DNA of 64,000 bases from Blasia pusilla (taxonomy: Eukaryota > Marchantiophyta > Marchantiopsida > Blasiales), in NCBI GenBank assembly GCA_050084515.1, contig CM114273.1, forward strand, positions 43,896,001-43,960,000, written 5' to 3'. How positions within the stretch are numbered: the first letter of the stretch is position 1; every line of letters starts with the position of its first letter. The notes under the pieces were generated by a model. The model saw only the letters and a list, made by a program, of their open reading frames with translations, did not search any database and was not told the DNA's origin. The position numbers and the translations under genes were made by a program. Of the stretch, positions 11,985-23,379 are shown in pieces.

Positions 11985-14334
11985 GAGCAAATTTTCCAAA
12001 CTAGTTTGTAGCCCTTTGAGAGAGGTGGGAGAGAAAGAAATCAATGAACACGTGTGGAGGACATATGAATAGCCTAGATGGAGAGGAAAAATGCGAAGTG
12101 TTTGAAGGGGCTGTAAATAATTATCCCATATAATATTATTTCATGAAATTAAAACATGTTCATTAAGAGTAAGAATATTAAAAATAACAAATTTTGACCT
12201 CTCTATAAACTAAATACATAACTTCCGTACATATCTCATCAACATTCTATTTCTTGGTGTGAGAATAATCATATGTCTCACAAATTTTATGTCATGAGAC
12301 TTTTAAAATATTATTCTCTTATGATATTAGTAAGATTATTTACATTCTTACTACAAACGAACATGTTAGACGATAGTCGAATAAAATCATCTCCCAAAAA
12401 AAGTTGTAAAGGCGCACAATCCTCTCCCACCTCCAATAACCAATTAACAAAAACTTATTCATGAACATGCAAATAACCTTCCAAATCTAAAATCTCATAT
12501 TTTTAGTAAGCTTCATCATCCTCACATGTGACCAAAAATAAAATCTCTTTAAAATGGCTTGGATAATTTTTGGACAATCCCCATGACAAACAGCATATGA
12601 AATTTGGCAAAAATCATCACAAAAAATAATGAGTTTTCCCCTAAATGTAATATCCTCGAGGTTATGGGCAATCTCCACAATATCTTGCAAGGTACTATTG
12701 AAATTTTCAAATGCCTGACAATAAGTCATAGCTAGGTTCCTCATACCATATAATAAGCAAGGCTTTTAAGATCACACATTTGGCGTCGCTATTGATGGAT
12801 AGATTGCAATTAGAGCTTACATAAAGATTGATATGAATCCTAAAGCGTGAGTGTTATGAATGACCTCCATCTAAAAAATGCAACTATTTATATGATGCAA
12901 TAGCTAAAGCAATACCAAATAGTTATGTAAGACCACTTTCCAACACCATAACCTCTTTTCTTTCCTCCAATTTTAAGCATCCATCATATTATACGGAGCA
13001 CTTCAAAATAAAATAAAGATTCTTTTTTGAGCCTACGGCCGAGCGGAATACGTTTAATATCTTCGATTTTTTTTTTCACTTTTCTAACGTAAAGAGCAGC
13101 GCGGCTCGGGGTTTGGTTCTGGCATTTCTCCTTTTGTTACTTGTATGGGGCAAGTCCCCACCCACAATGAATATTCTTTTTTGATTTTTCATTCTGATTA
13201 GACAATAATAATATAGATATTACTCCAATTTTAATGAGATTATTTTTGAAAAAAATCATATGAAATTGCATGACCTAGTTTGACAATGAAGTTTGAAGTA
13301 GACACCTGTTAGATGGAGGCAAAACATCAAGGAAAACTGCATCTCCTTATAATTACATAGATGGCATGTGCAATTAGATAAAATAATAACACTTTGATTC
13401 TTCATCTTATTTTTATTCTTAAGTTTCATGCTTTGATGGATCAAAATTTTACGAGAGGCAAAGGGGTCGTGTATAAATGTTGGGGGAGAAGGGATATGGT
13501 CACAAAGCAAAAGAGTTATTTGCTAATTTTTTTCGGAGTGGGGTATTTATTAAGGGGATACTTCGTCTTCCTTAAGAAGGAGAAGTAGAAGTAGTTACAA
13601 AGACTAGAAAACTATTTGGGATCATAGAGTGGAGGAGTGGGATGTTTATTATTAAACGTGTGGAACACAAAAATGTTCCTTAATATAGTTTAAAAAAGAG
13701 CAAAAGCGTATCCATCTTTACATAGAAGTTGCATAAAACTAGTTTTATTATAAACCCTAATAAGAATGATACGTATGTTATGCGCGAACTTTAGAAATTC
13801 AAAACTAGTTTACAAGGCTTAAAGAGATTTTTTAGGGATTTAAATATTTGAAAAAAATTGCATTGAAAGAAATTAAAAAATATGATTATTTTTCTTAGAG
13901 AATAAGGTTTGAGAAAAGAGAAAAACGAGTCATATCGTGCAAAGGCATCCACAATTTTTTCCACCTTAGAAAACTAGTGTGTTGCCCTTTTCTTTGAGAG
14001 GGGGAAGAAATTAGCTATTAAACTCGTGTAAAGGACACGTGGATATGCTAAATGGTAAGGAAAAAAATTGGGAGTACATGCAAGGGTCGTAATAACATAA
14101 CTATTTATTGGAAAGAGAAAGGTTGACACCACGGATCTTTCATCTATATTATTATTAGATAGTGTCTTCTTGATTTGCAAACACCTTTCTATTTGACACG
14201 AGATAACTAGGCAACAAGAAAATATTTCACATGCTACGGACAACCAAAAAAAATAAATAAATTTATGTGCAACATCATTAGTCCCTTCACAAATACTTTT
14301 TTATTTCCCGTGCATCGCAAGAACACCTTACTAG
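11985..14334 (+). mobile_element. Helitron-related sequence with a 3' terminus at 14334
   Basis: The right end has the form of a Helitron 3' terminus: CCCGTGCATCGCA (14308-14320), a short spacer, then CTAG (14331-14334) followed by T. The left boundary is unknown; 11985 marks the first recognisable repeat word shared with the neighbouring Helitron. Copies of a ~150-bp word series (GTTTG..CCCTTT..TTGAGAG...GGAAGAAA...GGACA) occur at 11985-12130 and 13965-14105, and a third lies in the next Helitron. Autonomous Helitrons encode a Rep/helicase, and only a helicase relic on the opposite strand lies inside, so this is probably a mosaic of several insertions. Confidence 0.45.
12270..12990 (-). pseudogene. 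Helitron Pif1-like helicase relic
   Basis: Minus-strand fragments match the helicase part of Helitron Rep/Hel proteins in order. First a HSRFRI-like segment, then LIIWYEEP (motif II region, where DEAP is expected), then ITFRGKLIIFCDDF (GDFRQ region), SHVRMMKLTKNMRF, and FVNWLLEVGED downstream. Stops and frameshifts break it throughout. In the family this domain unwinds DNA during rolling-circle transposition. The usual Walker A motif was not found. It lies opposite to the Helitron ends at 14334 and 16612, so it belongs to a different insertion. Confidence 0.7.
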
Positions 14335-15257
14335 TCTATCTATATTATGATTGGCTACTCTATACGCATAATAAGACAAAATAATGAGAGAATAAGACAA
14401 AATAGCAACAAGTTTGTAATTTCGTCCCTTAATTCAGATTTGATATTTTGGGAAGAGAAAAAATTAGAATATGAAAATTAATTATTTATTGAAAATAAGT
14501 TAATAATTCAATTAATATGTATTATTTTTTGGAGAGGAATAGAATAAAAAGTAGGTATTGTATAATTTTTTTTATCCAAAGATAAATCTTTAGGGGAGTT
14601 GAGTATTATTTTAATTGAAGAGAAGTGTTATTTAAAATAATGGAATATTAATATTCTCTTCATATTTATTAAAATTATATTAGCTTTTTTAATAAAAATA
14701 ATTACATTTAAAAATCATTTTCGTAAGTGGGCATGCTGAGTAAGAGGAAGCAATGCTCATTAATGGGCCACCTTCCAAAAGAAAAAAAAACTCCAAACTT
14801 TCAAAGATAATAAAAATTATCCTTCCGTGAATGACACATCACACTCGAGTAATTATTTCACATTTGATAAGAAATAATTACATCCCAATCCTTTTTCTAA
14901 TTTCCCCAGAAATTTCAAAACTCTCTCGCATAAGAATATCAGACTTTTCAGCTTCTAATAAAAAGTCTCTTAATTCCGAAGATGTACTTCAAAAGAAAAC
15001 ACTTTAAGTGAATATTAAAACTGTAGAGAAGTGAAAACTAAGAACTGCTCTGCATAAGAACCGCGCTCTTATAGCCGTAGGCTGGCCGGGAAACGGACGT
15101 CGTCGATTGGTGATCATCATTACTACTTCAGGTTTGAATTCACGTAGAGCAGAAGGTATCAATCAATGACGCTCGTAAAGGCGTTAAAGGACTCTCCTAA
15201 AGGTGTTTACTGTAAGGACGCTGGATGACGTGGACGGAGCTGCGGCCCCTGAGGCCT

Positions 15258-15288
15258 GGGGTGGGGTGGGGTGGGGTGGGGTGGGGGG
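15258..15288. repeat. GGGGT tandem array with G-quadruplex potential
   Basis: Five or more consecutive GGGGT units on the plus strand satisfy the G4 rule (four runs of at least three G with short loops). It sits in a GC-rich island inside the Helitron. A short perfect hairpin (AAGGCCTTC, CCC, GAAGGCCTT) follows at about 15318-15338. Confidence 0.75.
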
Positions 15289-15347
15289 ATATGTTTTCAA
15301 ACTCGGGCCCGAACAGGAAGGCCTTCCCCGAAGGCCTTGTGACTGTG

Positions 15348-15386
15348 GTTAGTTAAGTTAAGTTAAGTTAAGTTAAGTCAAGTCAG
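15348..15386. repeat. GTTAA microsatellite
   Basis: About six imperfect GTTAA units ending in two GTCAA/GTCAG variants. No other function is apparent. Confidence 0.8.
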
Positions 15387-15779
15387 GTGGTGCGTAGTAA
15401 CTTGGGTCAATCTGCTGGACCCAAACTCCCCGAGGGCCGTCCCGGCGGGGGGTAGCTCTATGTACTTGTTTGTAACTGTGGTTAGTTAGTTTAAGCGCGG
15501 TTACGTGGAGTGCTTATGTAATTTTGTTGCTTCAATTAAACAAAGTAGGTGCTTTGGTTAGCTGTGGTAATTCTAAGGTGGAGTTTTCAAGTATCATCTT
15601 ATGTTAGTTAGAAAGGTCGTCTACAAATCATCCAAACCAGTTTGTGATCTTTTCCTTTGAGATGGGTAATGGGGGAGAAGAAAGTAATACATATAGAGGA
15701 TAGGTGGATACTCTAGATGGCTAGGAAAAAACATTGAGAACCTCTAGGGATCGCAACCACTATCAAAAGATAATTTCTA

Positions 15780-16540
15780 TGATCTTATGTAAGGTGATGA
15801 AGTTGACAACAAACATGTGAGTTCAAAGGTTGGAAGGTCATATGCGTGCTCAACAACATACTTTTGTTGATTGGTTGTTGGAGGTGGAAGAGGGTCGTAT
15901 ACCTTTGCAGCGTCAAAATGGAGAAGATTGTATACGATTACCATCTGAAATAAGAGTAAAAGTAATAAGATACGTGATCTTATTGATCTTATCTATGGAA
16001 AATGTACTAGCCAATTCCACGATATTAACTTCTTAAGCGATACGGGTATTTTAACACCTAAGAATAGAGATATTAACAATATAAATGCTGACATCATGTC
16101 TCGATTTCCTGGAAAGGTAGCACTTTTTCACCATATCTATTTAGGAAACTCTTATGTGAAAGTTGGATATGTGCATGGGTTACAAGGACAGACAAACGGG
16201 ACTATATTGGTGATTCGTGACTATTCGTGAGGGAAGAATATTGAAGATCGAGTTTTTAATCCACGTATTCCATTGATCGTATCTGACTTTGGTCTGCCAT
16301 TTCATTTAGGTAGGTTCCAAATCCCTATTCATCAAATGTTTGCTACAACTATTAACAAGTCTTGAGGTCAAACTTTGCAAAAAATGGGAAATTTTTTTGC
16401 CTACTTCAGTTTTCTCTCATGGTCAACTGTGCGTAGTATTATCTAGAGTAGGGACGTGAAGTTCCATCCACATTACAAGGGAAATGATGAACATTCAAAC
16501 AAAGAAGGTAATTTTTACAAACTCTAGTGTAAAAATATTT
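15780..16540 (+). pseudogene. Helitron helicase C-terminal relic
   Basis: Broken plus-strand frames follow the order of the C-terminal helicase domain of Helitrons: FVDWLLEVEEGRIP, a short NGT segment, NPRIPLI, LPFHL, then FATTINKS followed by a stop and GQTL (the family has TINKSQGQTL, motif V). A CHGQL/SRV-like end comes next. At least three stops and two frame changes are visible, so it cannot encode a working enzyme. Its orientation and its place just before the CTAG end fit the Helitron it lies in. Confidence 0.75.
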
Positions 16541-16674
16541 TCCATAAAATAAAATCTTTTATATATATAGCAGTCCCTCTTGGCACCCGTGCATCGCATG
16601 GTACCTGACTAGTAATCATAAAATTTTCATAACTAGTCAATATCTATGGGACGAGAAATTTTAATTACTCATCA

Positions 16675-16864
16675 CTAGAGGGTTCCCCGTGCTAGGATGA
16701 TCTTCAAATTTTAAAAAGCCTCAACTCCTCCATTTAATTGTCTCCTCTTGATTGAACTCCTTTTTTTAAAGTGATACGTGTTAGCACCATAAGAAACCTT
16801 AGAGGATAGGTGTCAACATATGAGGAGGGTTTCTTGAAACCCTATCCTCTCTTAATTATATAGA
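16675..16864 (-). mobile_element. 190-bp non-autonomous mini-Helitron
   Basis: Read on the minus strand, it begins TCTATATAATTAAGAGAGG and ends GCACGGGGAACCCTCTAG followed by T. These are the two diagnostic Helitron termini. It has no coding capacity. A sequence with a related 5' end (TCTATATAAATAAAAAAG, then GAAGAAACCCTCC) lies at 33220 on the plus strand, so this is a small dispersed family. Confidence 0.6.
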
Positions 16865-19800
16865 TTATCCTAAAAAATTGATAATTTAATCGAGCCTCTC
16901 CAAAAAAAAAAGTAACCCCGAGAATGATAAGTACGATTAACGTCTCATTCCATGTAACATTGATACACCCATTTACTCTAAGCTAGTGAGATGGCACTAA
17001 GTGAGTTAGATGAGATAGGTGTTGGAACAAAGGACCAATGCAAAGAATAGGTGTCGAGTTAAGAGGTGTTTGTTTTTCAAAGTTTTCGCTCATTATGCAA
17101 TAAATTTTTAATGATATTAGGGATGCGTAGAATATGCCCATCCTCTTTTGTTACCAACATTCCTTATTACCCTACAAGTAGCCTTCATCATATCAATCTT
17201 ACAATGGCATTTTTTTGGCTAAAAGTGAGAAAGGTTGGACAGTGATGGATAATCCTTTAAATAATTCATATTTAAATGAAACTTGGATAATTTGTTTCAT
17301 TCATTATCATCTCATAATTATCAGATAAACACATAAATTATTTTTTTTTAAATCCAGTAGGCAATCATTAAGGTGCCTGAACGATGCATGGTCCTCTTCT
17401 AAGAACTTGAACCATTCTTTCGACACTAAAATTGGTCCAAATATCAAAAAATTTAATTTAAAAAAATAGTAAACATGTGTGAGAGCCAAGATGAATGACC
17501 ATAAAAAATCATTCCTCTCGTTAGTATATAAGATATTAAAATGGAGGTCCCAAATTTGAAAATTTAATGGCCTCCATCCCATATGAAGGAGAGGTATCAT
17601 AAGCAATATGTGTGGTTTTCATTGAAACTATGCACCCCATTGTTTTCATTGTTGGTTAAGTTCGTTTCCAAGGTTTTTCCTCTTTTCTTTTCCATCCAAT
17701 TGGTTGTGAGGTGGAATTACTTACCTATTTTTTATCCCCTTGTATTTTACCTTTGATGGATTTCCCCTATGGGATTTTTATCCCTTCTACCATTGTTTGA
17801 CGAATTACTTGATAGATCATGATACCACCATAATTGGTTTCGTCTAGATCGAGGGTCTTTTATCTCTTCCACTGGAGAACTCTTTGATTGACACCGTCAA
17901 CTTTGATCTCTTCCGGATCCGGTGTCCTTTCTCCCTTCCATCAAAGACAAATAATTCATACCTAGAACTACCCCTTTATATATGAAAGATCTCCCCCATG
18001 GCCCCCAATCCAAATATAGTTTGCGTCTCGTGAAATCATATTTGACTAGTTAATCCCCAAGGTGACATGGGGAAGACTTGTGGTAGATTTTTCCTATCTT
18101 CACTTCCCCAAACTCACCTTGAAACCTTATTCCGTAGTTTTTCATATCAAAGCAATATTTATGCAATATCATAATCACTAGTATGTGTATGCATCTCGAA
18201 TAATTTATCGAACTTTAGTAGCTTTTAACACCAACTTCTTTGATAATATCTCTTTGATTTGGTTAAATTATTCATTAATTTTGTTGGGTCTATACAATGC
18301 TGGTAAACTTTACAATCATGTCTGTGAGAGATCATACTATTGGTAAGAAAATCCTCACATAGGTATGATGGAATTGGACCGATTAAATGAACCTTCTTAT
18401 ACCCTTCACAATTGAAGTGAGGGAGATTTTGACTCTCGATTGCCATATCAAGACTAATTCCATTTGTGCTAATCACATAATCTATAATCACTAAATCTCG
18501 TAGTGTTTTTAGCACTAGGAGATTTATAACTAAGTCCGAAAATACTTGTTTTACAACTACCTTGGCTTAAAGTGCCAACATTTTTCATTTAAGTTGTAAA
18601 ATAAAACTAAGATGGATTTTTAAAAATGACATAATATTTATTTTTACTAATCAAAATATTTTTTTAAGATTTATTATTCATTCATTCAAAAATTAGTGTC
18701 ACATACTTAAGACTAATGCAAGTCATAATAACTAAAGTTAGTTGAAAAAAGCGAAGCCTAAAAATATGGTGTGTGTAATGTAACAATTTGAAGTAATGAA
18801 TTTTTTAAAAAGAAAATTGAAGATTTGACATGGAATACAAAAGAATAGTGCTAGAAGTTATAGAAGTTTGGAATTTTCTTTTTTTATCAAATCAACATTG
18901 GTGGATAAATAAAGATGGACGGAAATGGCCAACAACTTGCCCCATTTGTAATGCGAGAATATGATTGTGCATCAAATTTCCCTTTTAATATAGAATTGTG
19001 TATGTTTACAATTTTCATGATTGCATTGAGTTTGGTTTCTAGGTTTTATAACTTATTGGGCGTTGACAATGGTGTATGTTGTGCAACAAGATGTACGTAC
19101 TTCACTATTTTTAATAATTCATGAATTTATAACACGAATCATTTTTAATATCTAGTGTAGCCAAGCGTACACACACCTTAGTGTGTTTAATTAAAAATAC
19201 TAATTATGTACAAGCCATAACATTTATACCGCCAAACATCATAATATTTTGAATACTAATTATATTGTATTATCATGGTTGGAGGTATAAATGTTATGGC
19301 TTTGGATGTATCCAAGAGAAGAGTATAAAGGCAATATGTAGTCATTCAATATTCTACCAAAATATTTATTTCTAAACAATAAAAAATGAAAAAATAAGAA
19401 TAATCCTAAGGAAAAACCTCAAAGGAGCCTACCCCCCCTACAAAAAAAAATTCTTTTATGTATACTAAAAAAATCAATCTTACATGTCTTGAATAAGAAA
19501 ATGTTGCGAATACCTAAGGGTATGACGCTCATGTTAACAAGGAATCGCGAAGCGAGTTATGATCGTGGGTTAAGCAAATATTAGACTTGGTCTGAACTAC
19601 CAAAGTCAAAGCCTTGATTGGCTAGTTGCAAGACTTGAGAGGATGATGGAACCTACCGCAAGACTAATGCCAATCAAGACAGGCGCCAAATGGCAACAGT
19701 CAAGAAAGAAGTTATCCGTGAGAGGAAAAAAAATATAACAAGGTTCCAAGACGAGTTTGGGGAAGTCAAGATGGATTGAATCTTGATGAGACTCTCCGAA

Positions 19801-19938
19801 GTCATCTTGAGTTTATAAATAAAAAAAGAGTTTGAGAAACATGAACCACGTTTGGATTAAGGATCACAATGAAAGGCCTAAAGTGGATGCTTGGAAAATT
19901 GGGGTTCATTAGAGAAGCCTAGAAGAATCTATAGGAAG

Positions 19939-19941
<3 letters not shown>
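16865..19941. other. AT-rich intergenic DNA, no gene seen
   Basis: Open frames here (for example 17307-17606, 18225-18515, 18915-19124) are short, AT-rich and match no recognised family. Homopolymer runs are frequent. No RNA gene or transposon terminus was found. Confidence 0.5.

Positions 19942-19999
<58 letters not shown>
19942..19999. repeat. (TC)n microsatellite, ~29 units
   Basis: An uninterrupted CT dinucleotide tract of about 58 bp in AT-rich intergenic DNA. It is probably polymorphic. Confidence 0.95.
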
Positions 20000-20002
<3 letters not shown>

Positions 20003-21685
20003 TCGAACAAGGAATTAACCAGATATTGTGTTTGGGCCATGTTTCAAGTTTCAATTAAGAAACTAACCCGTATACTCCATGAGGATTGACCAACTCAATT
20101 TGGTTTGTGTGAATGCTTGGTGGAGAAGGATTTGATCTTAGTGGCTGATCCTTCCTAGGAACTAGTAGGGAGATAGTATGCACCTCAAAAGACTCAAAAC
20201 TTATGAATGTTGTACGGCTTGATCAGCTCATCTTTCAAAATTGCGACCAGTTGGGTTGTGGAGACTCAAGTGAAGTCTTTCACTCACAATTTGAAAGTCA
20301 ATGTCTCTTCACACTGTAGGGAGGACGAGAAGAGATATGTGATAGAAAAAAAAAACCATTCCTTTTCAAGTATTTTGTGCATGCTAAAAATCACTACTGA
20401 GATTGTAATACTACTCACAAATGTTGTGATTATCTATGCTTTTTTTGCAATAGGTTTGTAAAAAAATACAAATGAGTTGCGAGTACAAAAAGAGAAAACA
20501 TAAACTTCCACAATCCACTTGCAAAGAAAATAAAATGTTGTGATTATTTTACGAGTGGAAGAAAGTGGTTCATTTGAATTGATTTGCACCCATAAATAAT
20601 AAGTCAAAGTCTCTTCTATGCAAATGTTGGACTTATGATCTTTTGACTACTTTGCGAGGAAAATACAAGCTATTAGTAGCTCTTAAGATTAGAAAAATCA
20701 TCACAAATGGAGTAGTGATAGTGGTAAGATTGAAAAAAATCTTCATGCATATATATGTATAAAATATTTGCAATATTTTATAAAGAAATATCTCAAAAGG
20801 AAATAATTGTAACACCCTTAGATAAAGAATCCAAGTTTTCCTCATATCCATAAGTGTATATATTTTCATAGAAATCCACGAAAGAATAGGTCAACACCCA
20901 ACTTGTTGAGCTTATCCGCATAATAAGACTCCCAATTCTACCTCCAAATTGAAGACTATCTAGAGAGAGAGGTTGCTTGCATCACGTTGTACACACTCAA
21001 GGTGGACTTATATAGGCTTACAACATCCATCAAACGCTTAGTCCTACCCCATGGGGGGGGACTTAACCACTTATAACACCAACTAACAATATTATTCATC
21101 CTAATACCACTTGAAGCCTTATTCAACATATACTAAATCCAATTCCAACATCATTCAGGAGGGAAAAAGAAGAAGAAGATTACTTCAAAGTTCCTACCCT
21201 CGTTGATCAAAATCCTTTCCAAAATTTGTATAGACCAATTCAATGTCAAAGATCTAACATCCCAAAAAAATTCCATCTTGTCTCACTTACCCACTACCAA
21301 TGATGTTTGATATGTAATGGTTCAAATTCAAGTCAACAAGAGGGCTTGGACCACCTCCATAAAAGATTTGCCCGCCAATGATAGTTATTGTGAGCATTAA
21401 ATATCTTACAACCATAAAAAATAGAATCTAAAATTAAATAGAGAAGGTCAAACTTACCATCTTAAAGCATATTGGCTAACTTTCAAAAAAGAAAATTTTC
21501 GTGACCTTTGCTGCGGTGCATCACACAACATCCACATACATTCTATTTACTTTCTCTCGTATCCTTGCCATTATGATAAATTTATCCTTTTCCTTCCACC
21601 TTCAATATTTATCCTCGAATCATGGAAGGTAGTAATCATTGCTAGTCTACCTTGCATGTCAACAAGCCTTATGCGTAAACTTTGT
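20000..21685. other. AT-rich intergenic DNA, no gene seen
   Basis: No conserved coding sequence was recognised between the CT microsatellite and the left end of the gypsy element. A run of eight G lies near 21052-21060. Confidence 0.5.
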
Positions 21686-21810
21686 CGTGCGCATACACAT
21701 CGCTACACAACATACATCGCTGTCACCGAACACACACACAAACACGCACGATCCCATGCTAATTCATGGCATCCAAACAACAAAACAAGAAGTACCAAAA
21801 TATCTCCAAT
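21686..21810. repeat. 125-bp direct repeat, outer copy (A)
   Basis: About 97% identical, by hand count of four differences, to 22334-22458. The two copies bracket the shared LTR core on either side. Both end in the word ATATCTCCAAT. Confidence 0.9.
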
Positions 21811-22328
21811 AAAATAAGATCCAATCTCTCTCACAACACCATAGTTCTCACATGTGTGCACTCTCACATGTCTTTCTCAATGTCAAACCAAACCTACTCT
21901 CCTAATGAGAGGCTTGGGTTACACACACAAGGCAAGCAAGACCATTGTTTCGCCGCCTCATGCCAAGAGGTTCAACAAAGAGAGAATGAGCTCTCATGCT
22001 CTCTCTCCTTGAGGTATACCCCTCCCCTCTCCCAAGCTCTCTCCATGGTAACCTATGCTCCCAAGTCACCTCCTTGACTCTTGACCTGATGTAGGAGGTG
22101 AAGGGACACTTATCAAAAAATAGAAAGTCGATCACATACTCAAAGTGGTAATTACCTAAAATAGTAAGTTCCTCAATATGGCTCCAAATGAGCCGAAACA
22201 AAGGGGAAACCTGCTCTCTCAAGTTTCCCGGGGCCTTAGGAGGTCATCCTCGACCTACTTAGCATGTCCTCTGCTACTCACGAAGGTGCTCTATTAGATC
22301 TCACCGATCAATCCTAAGAGACGTGACA
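21808..22328 (-). repeat. 3' LTR core of the methyltransferase element
   Basis: Aligns with 31142-31645 along its whole length with about 7% substitutions in the part counted, plus a ~16-bp insertion carrying an extra CTCTCACATG word. In the element's sense it begins TGTCACGTCTCTTAG. The true LTR start may lie further right, at the 125-bp repeat next to the polypurine tract. Confidence 0.85.
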
Positions 22329-22333
22329 GTTTT

Positions 22334-22458
22334 CGTGCGCATACACATCGCTACACAACATACATCGCTGTCATCGAACACACACACAAACACGCACGAT
22401 CCCATGCTAACTCATGGCATCCAAACAACGAGACAAGAAGTACCAAAATATCTCCAAT
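22334..22458. repeat. 125-bp direct repeat, inner copy (A')
   Basis: The inner copy of the 125-bp repeat lies between the polypurine tract and the LTR core. Its place directly after the polypurine tract suggests it is the true beginning of the LTR. The right-hand LTR copy lacks it. Confidence 0.9.
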
Positions 22459-22467
22459 CACCCCCCT
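22459..22467 (-). promoter_or_regulatory. Polypurine tract-like site
   Basis: AGGGGGGTG on the minus strand, immediately upstream of the 125-bp repeat in element sense. A polypurine tract primes plus-strand DNA synthesis and directly adjoins the 3' LTR in LTR retrotransposons, so it marks the likely LTR start. Confidence 0.55.
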
Positions 22468-22629
22468 AGCTGGTGGTTAGGTCCCTCTAACTCCAGATAA
22501 CCATCTATCCCTACCTACCATGACATACATCTCTCGGACGTTAAGAGCAAGAAGGTCGGGTGCTCATGTGGCCCCATCATTAGTCGCCTTCTTATCATCC
22601 ATGTCATAGACACAAGTCAGAATGTAGAA

Positions 22630-22965
22630 CTAACTACTATATGTACATCTGGGACACATCCATCGTCCATGAGGAACCCTAGTGAGAGGTGGCGTCAAAC
22701 ATGCCATATGCCATCCTCTCGAACACCCATCACAAACTAGCATAGTGGCTGCACCACGGGCCGAACCACACAACATACACCGCAAGCCTGCATGAACTAT
22801 TGCTAAGCTCGGATCAACTATACCATCAATGTTTGGAAGATGACATGGCGTAAAGTTACGCACATGGTCCTTCCAAACCATACCATCGCGTCCCTCCAAT
22901 AAGAGAACACCCGATGGCAAAACCTCACGCACTCTCAAGATGGTGCGCCCTACAGTCACATCCAA
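22630..22965 (-). pseudogene. Integrase C-terminal tail with PHD finger
   Basis: About 111 residues. The first part (TVGRTILRVREVLPSGVLLL) looks like the end of the integrase C-terminal domain, followed by a short link. It then contains a C4HC3 PHD finger: CMLC, then VCDGC, a WH dipeptide, MAC, and a final WMCPRC. All eight zinc ligands are present. PHD fingers typically read histone H3 tails, often by methylation state. Integrases of the chromovirus branch end in a chromodomain instead, so this finger may take over the targeting role. It ends at a stop at 22630 and is separated from the upstream integrase by a frameshift near 22965. Confidence 0.85.
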
Positions 22966-23379
22966 CGTGGTGGGTGCCGTTTCTGCTGCAAGTAAACATA
23001 GTCTCCTTGATGAAACCTCCGGAGAGTAGGTCGATAACCACCTCTCCGAATAGTCGCATACCTCAACGTATCTCGATGTTGCGCAATCGCCAAGTTCTCA
23101 AACGCCATGGGCATCACTCTCCAAAACAACCCTCTCAGAACATGCTCGCATCCATACATCAGGGTCATCAAGGTTCAACACCTCACCAGTATCTCGACCA
23201 ATGGCCGTAGGTAAATCTGGCTCACGGCCATAAAGCAACAAGTACGGTGAGAAAGACGCTAAGGATGCCTGCCTGCTGAATCTGTATCCCATCGCCAACC
23301 ACGGCAGCTGAAGGTCCCAATCTCCTAGGTGACCTCTCTGCAAGCCATACTTGCGTAGTCCTCTCTTCACCGTCTGCAC
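22956..23379 (-). pseudogene. Integrase C-terminal half, GPY-like part
   Basis: Two broken frames continue the integrase after its catalytic core. 23098-23379 has LPWLAMGYRFSRQASLASFS and PYLLLYGREPDLP, the usual segment after the last catalytic residue (AYN..H.STG.SPF.L.YGR.P). 22956-23171 has RFHQGDYVYLQQK, the GPY/F-like stretch before the tail. Frameshifts fall near 23370, 23130 and 22965. Confidence 0.8.

Larger units (their letters stand above)
14335..16612 (+). mobile_element. Degenerate Helitron with both termini
   Basis: The left end begins TCTATCTATATTATG directly after the CTAG of the preceding Helitron. The right end is ACCCGTGCATCGCATGGT (16585-16602) followed by CTAG (16609-16612) and T, the canonical hairpin plus CTAG of Helitrons. 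Near the 3' end it carries a helicase relic in the matching orientation. The 2.28-kb length is far below that of an autonomous Helitron, so most of the Rep region is gone. A GC-rich 0.5-kb block at 15080-15500 looks like later filler DNA. Confidence 0.65.
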
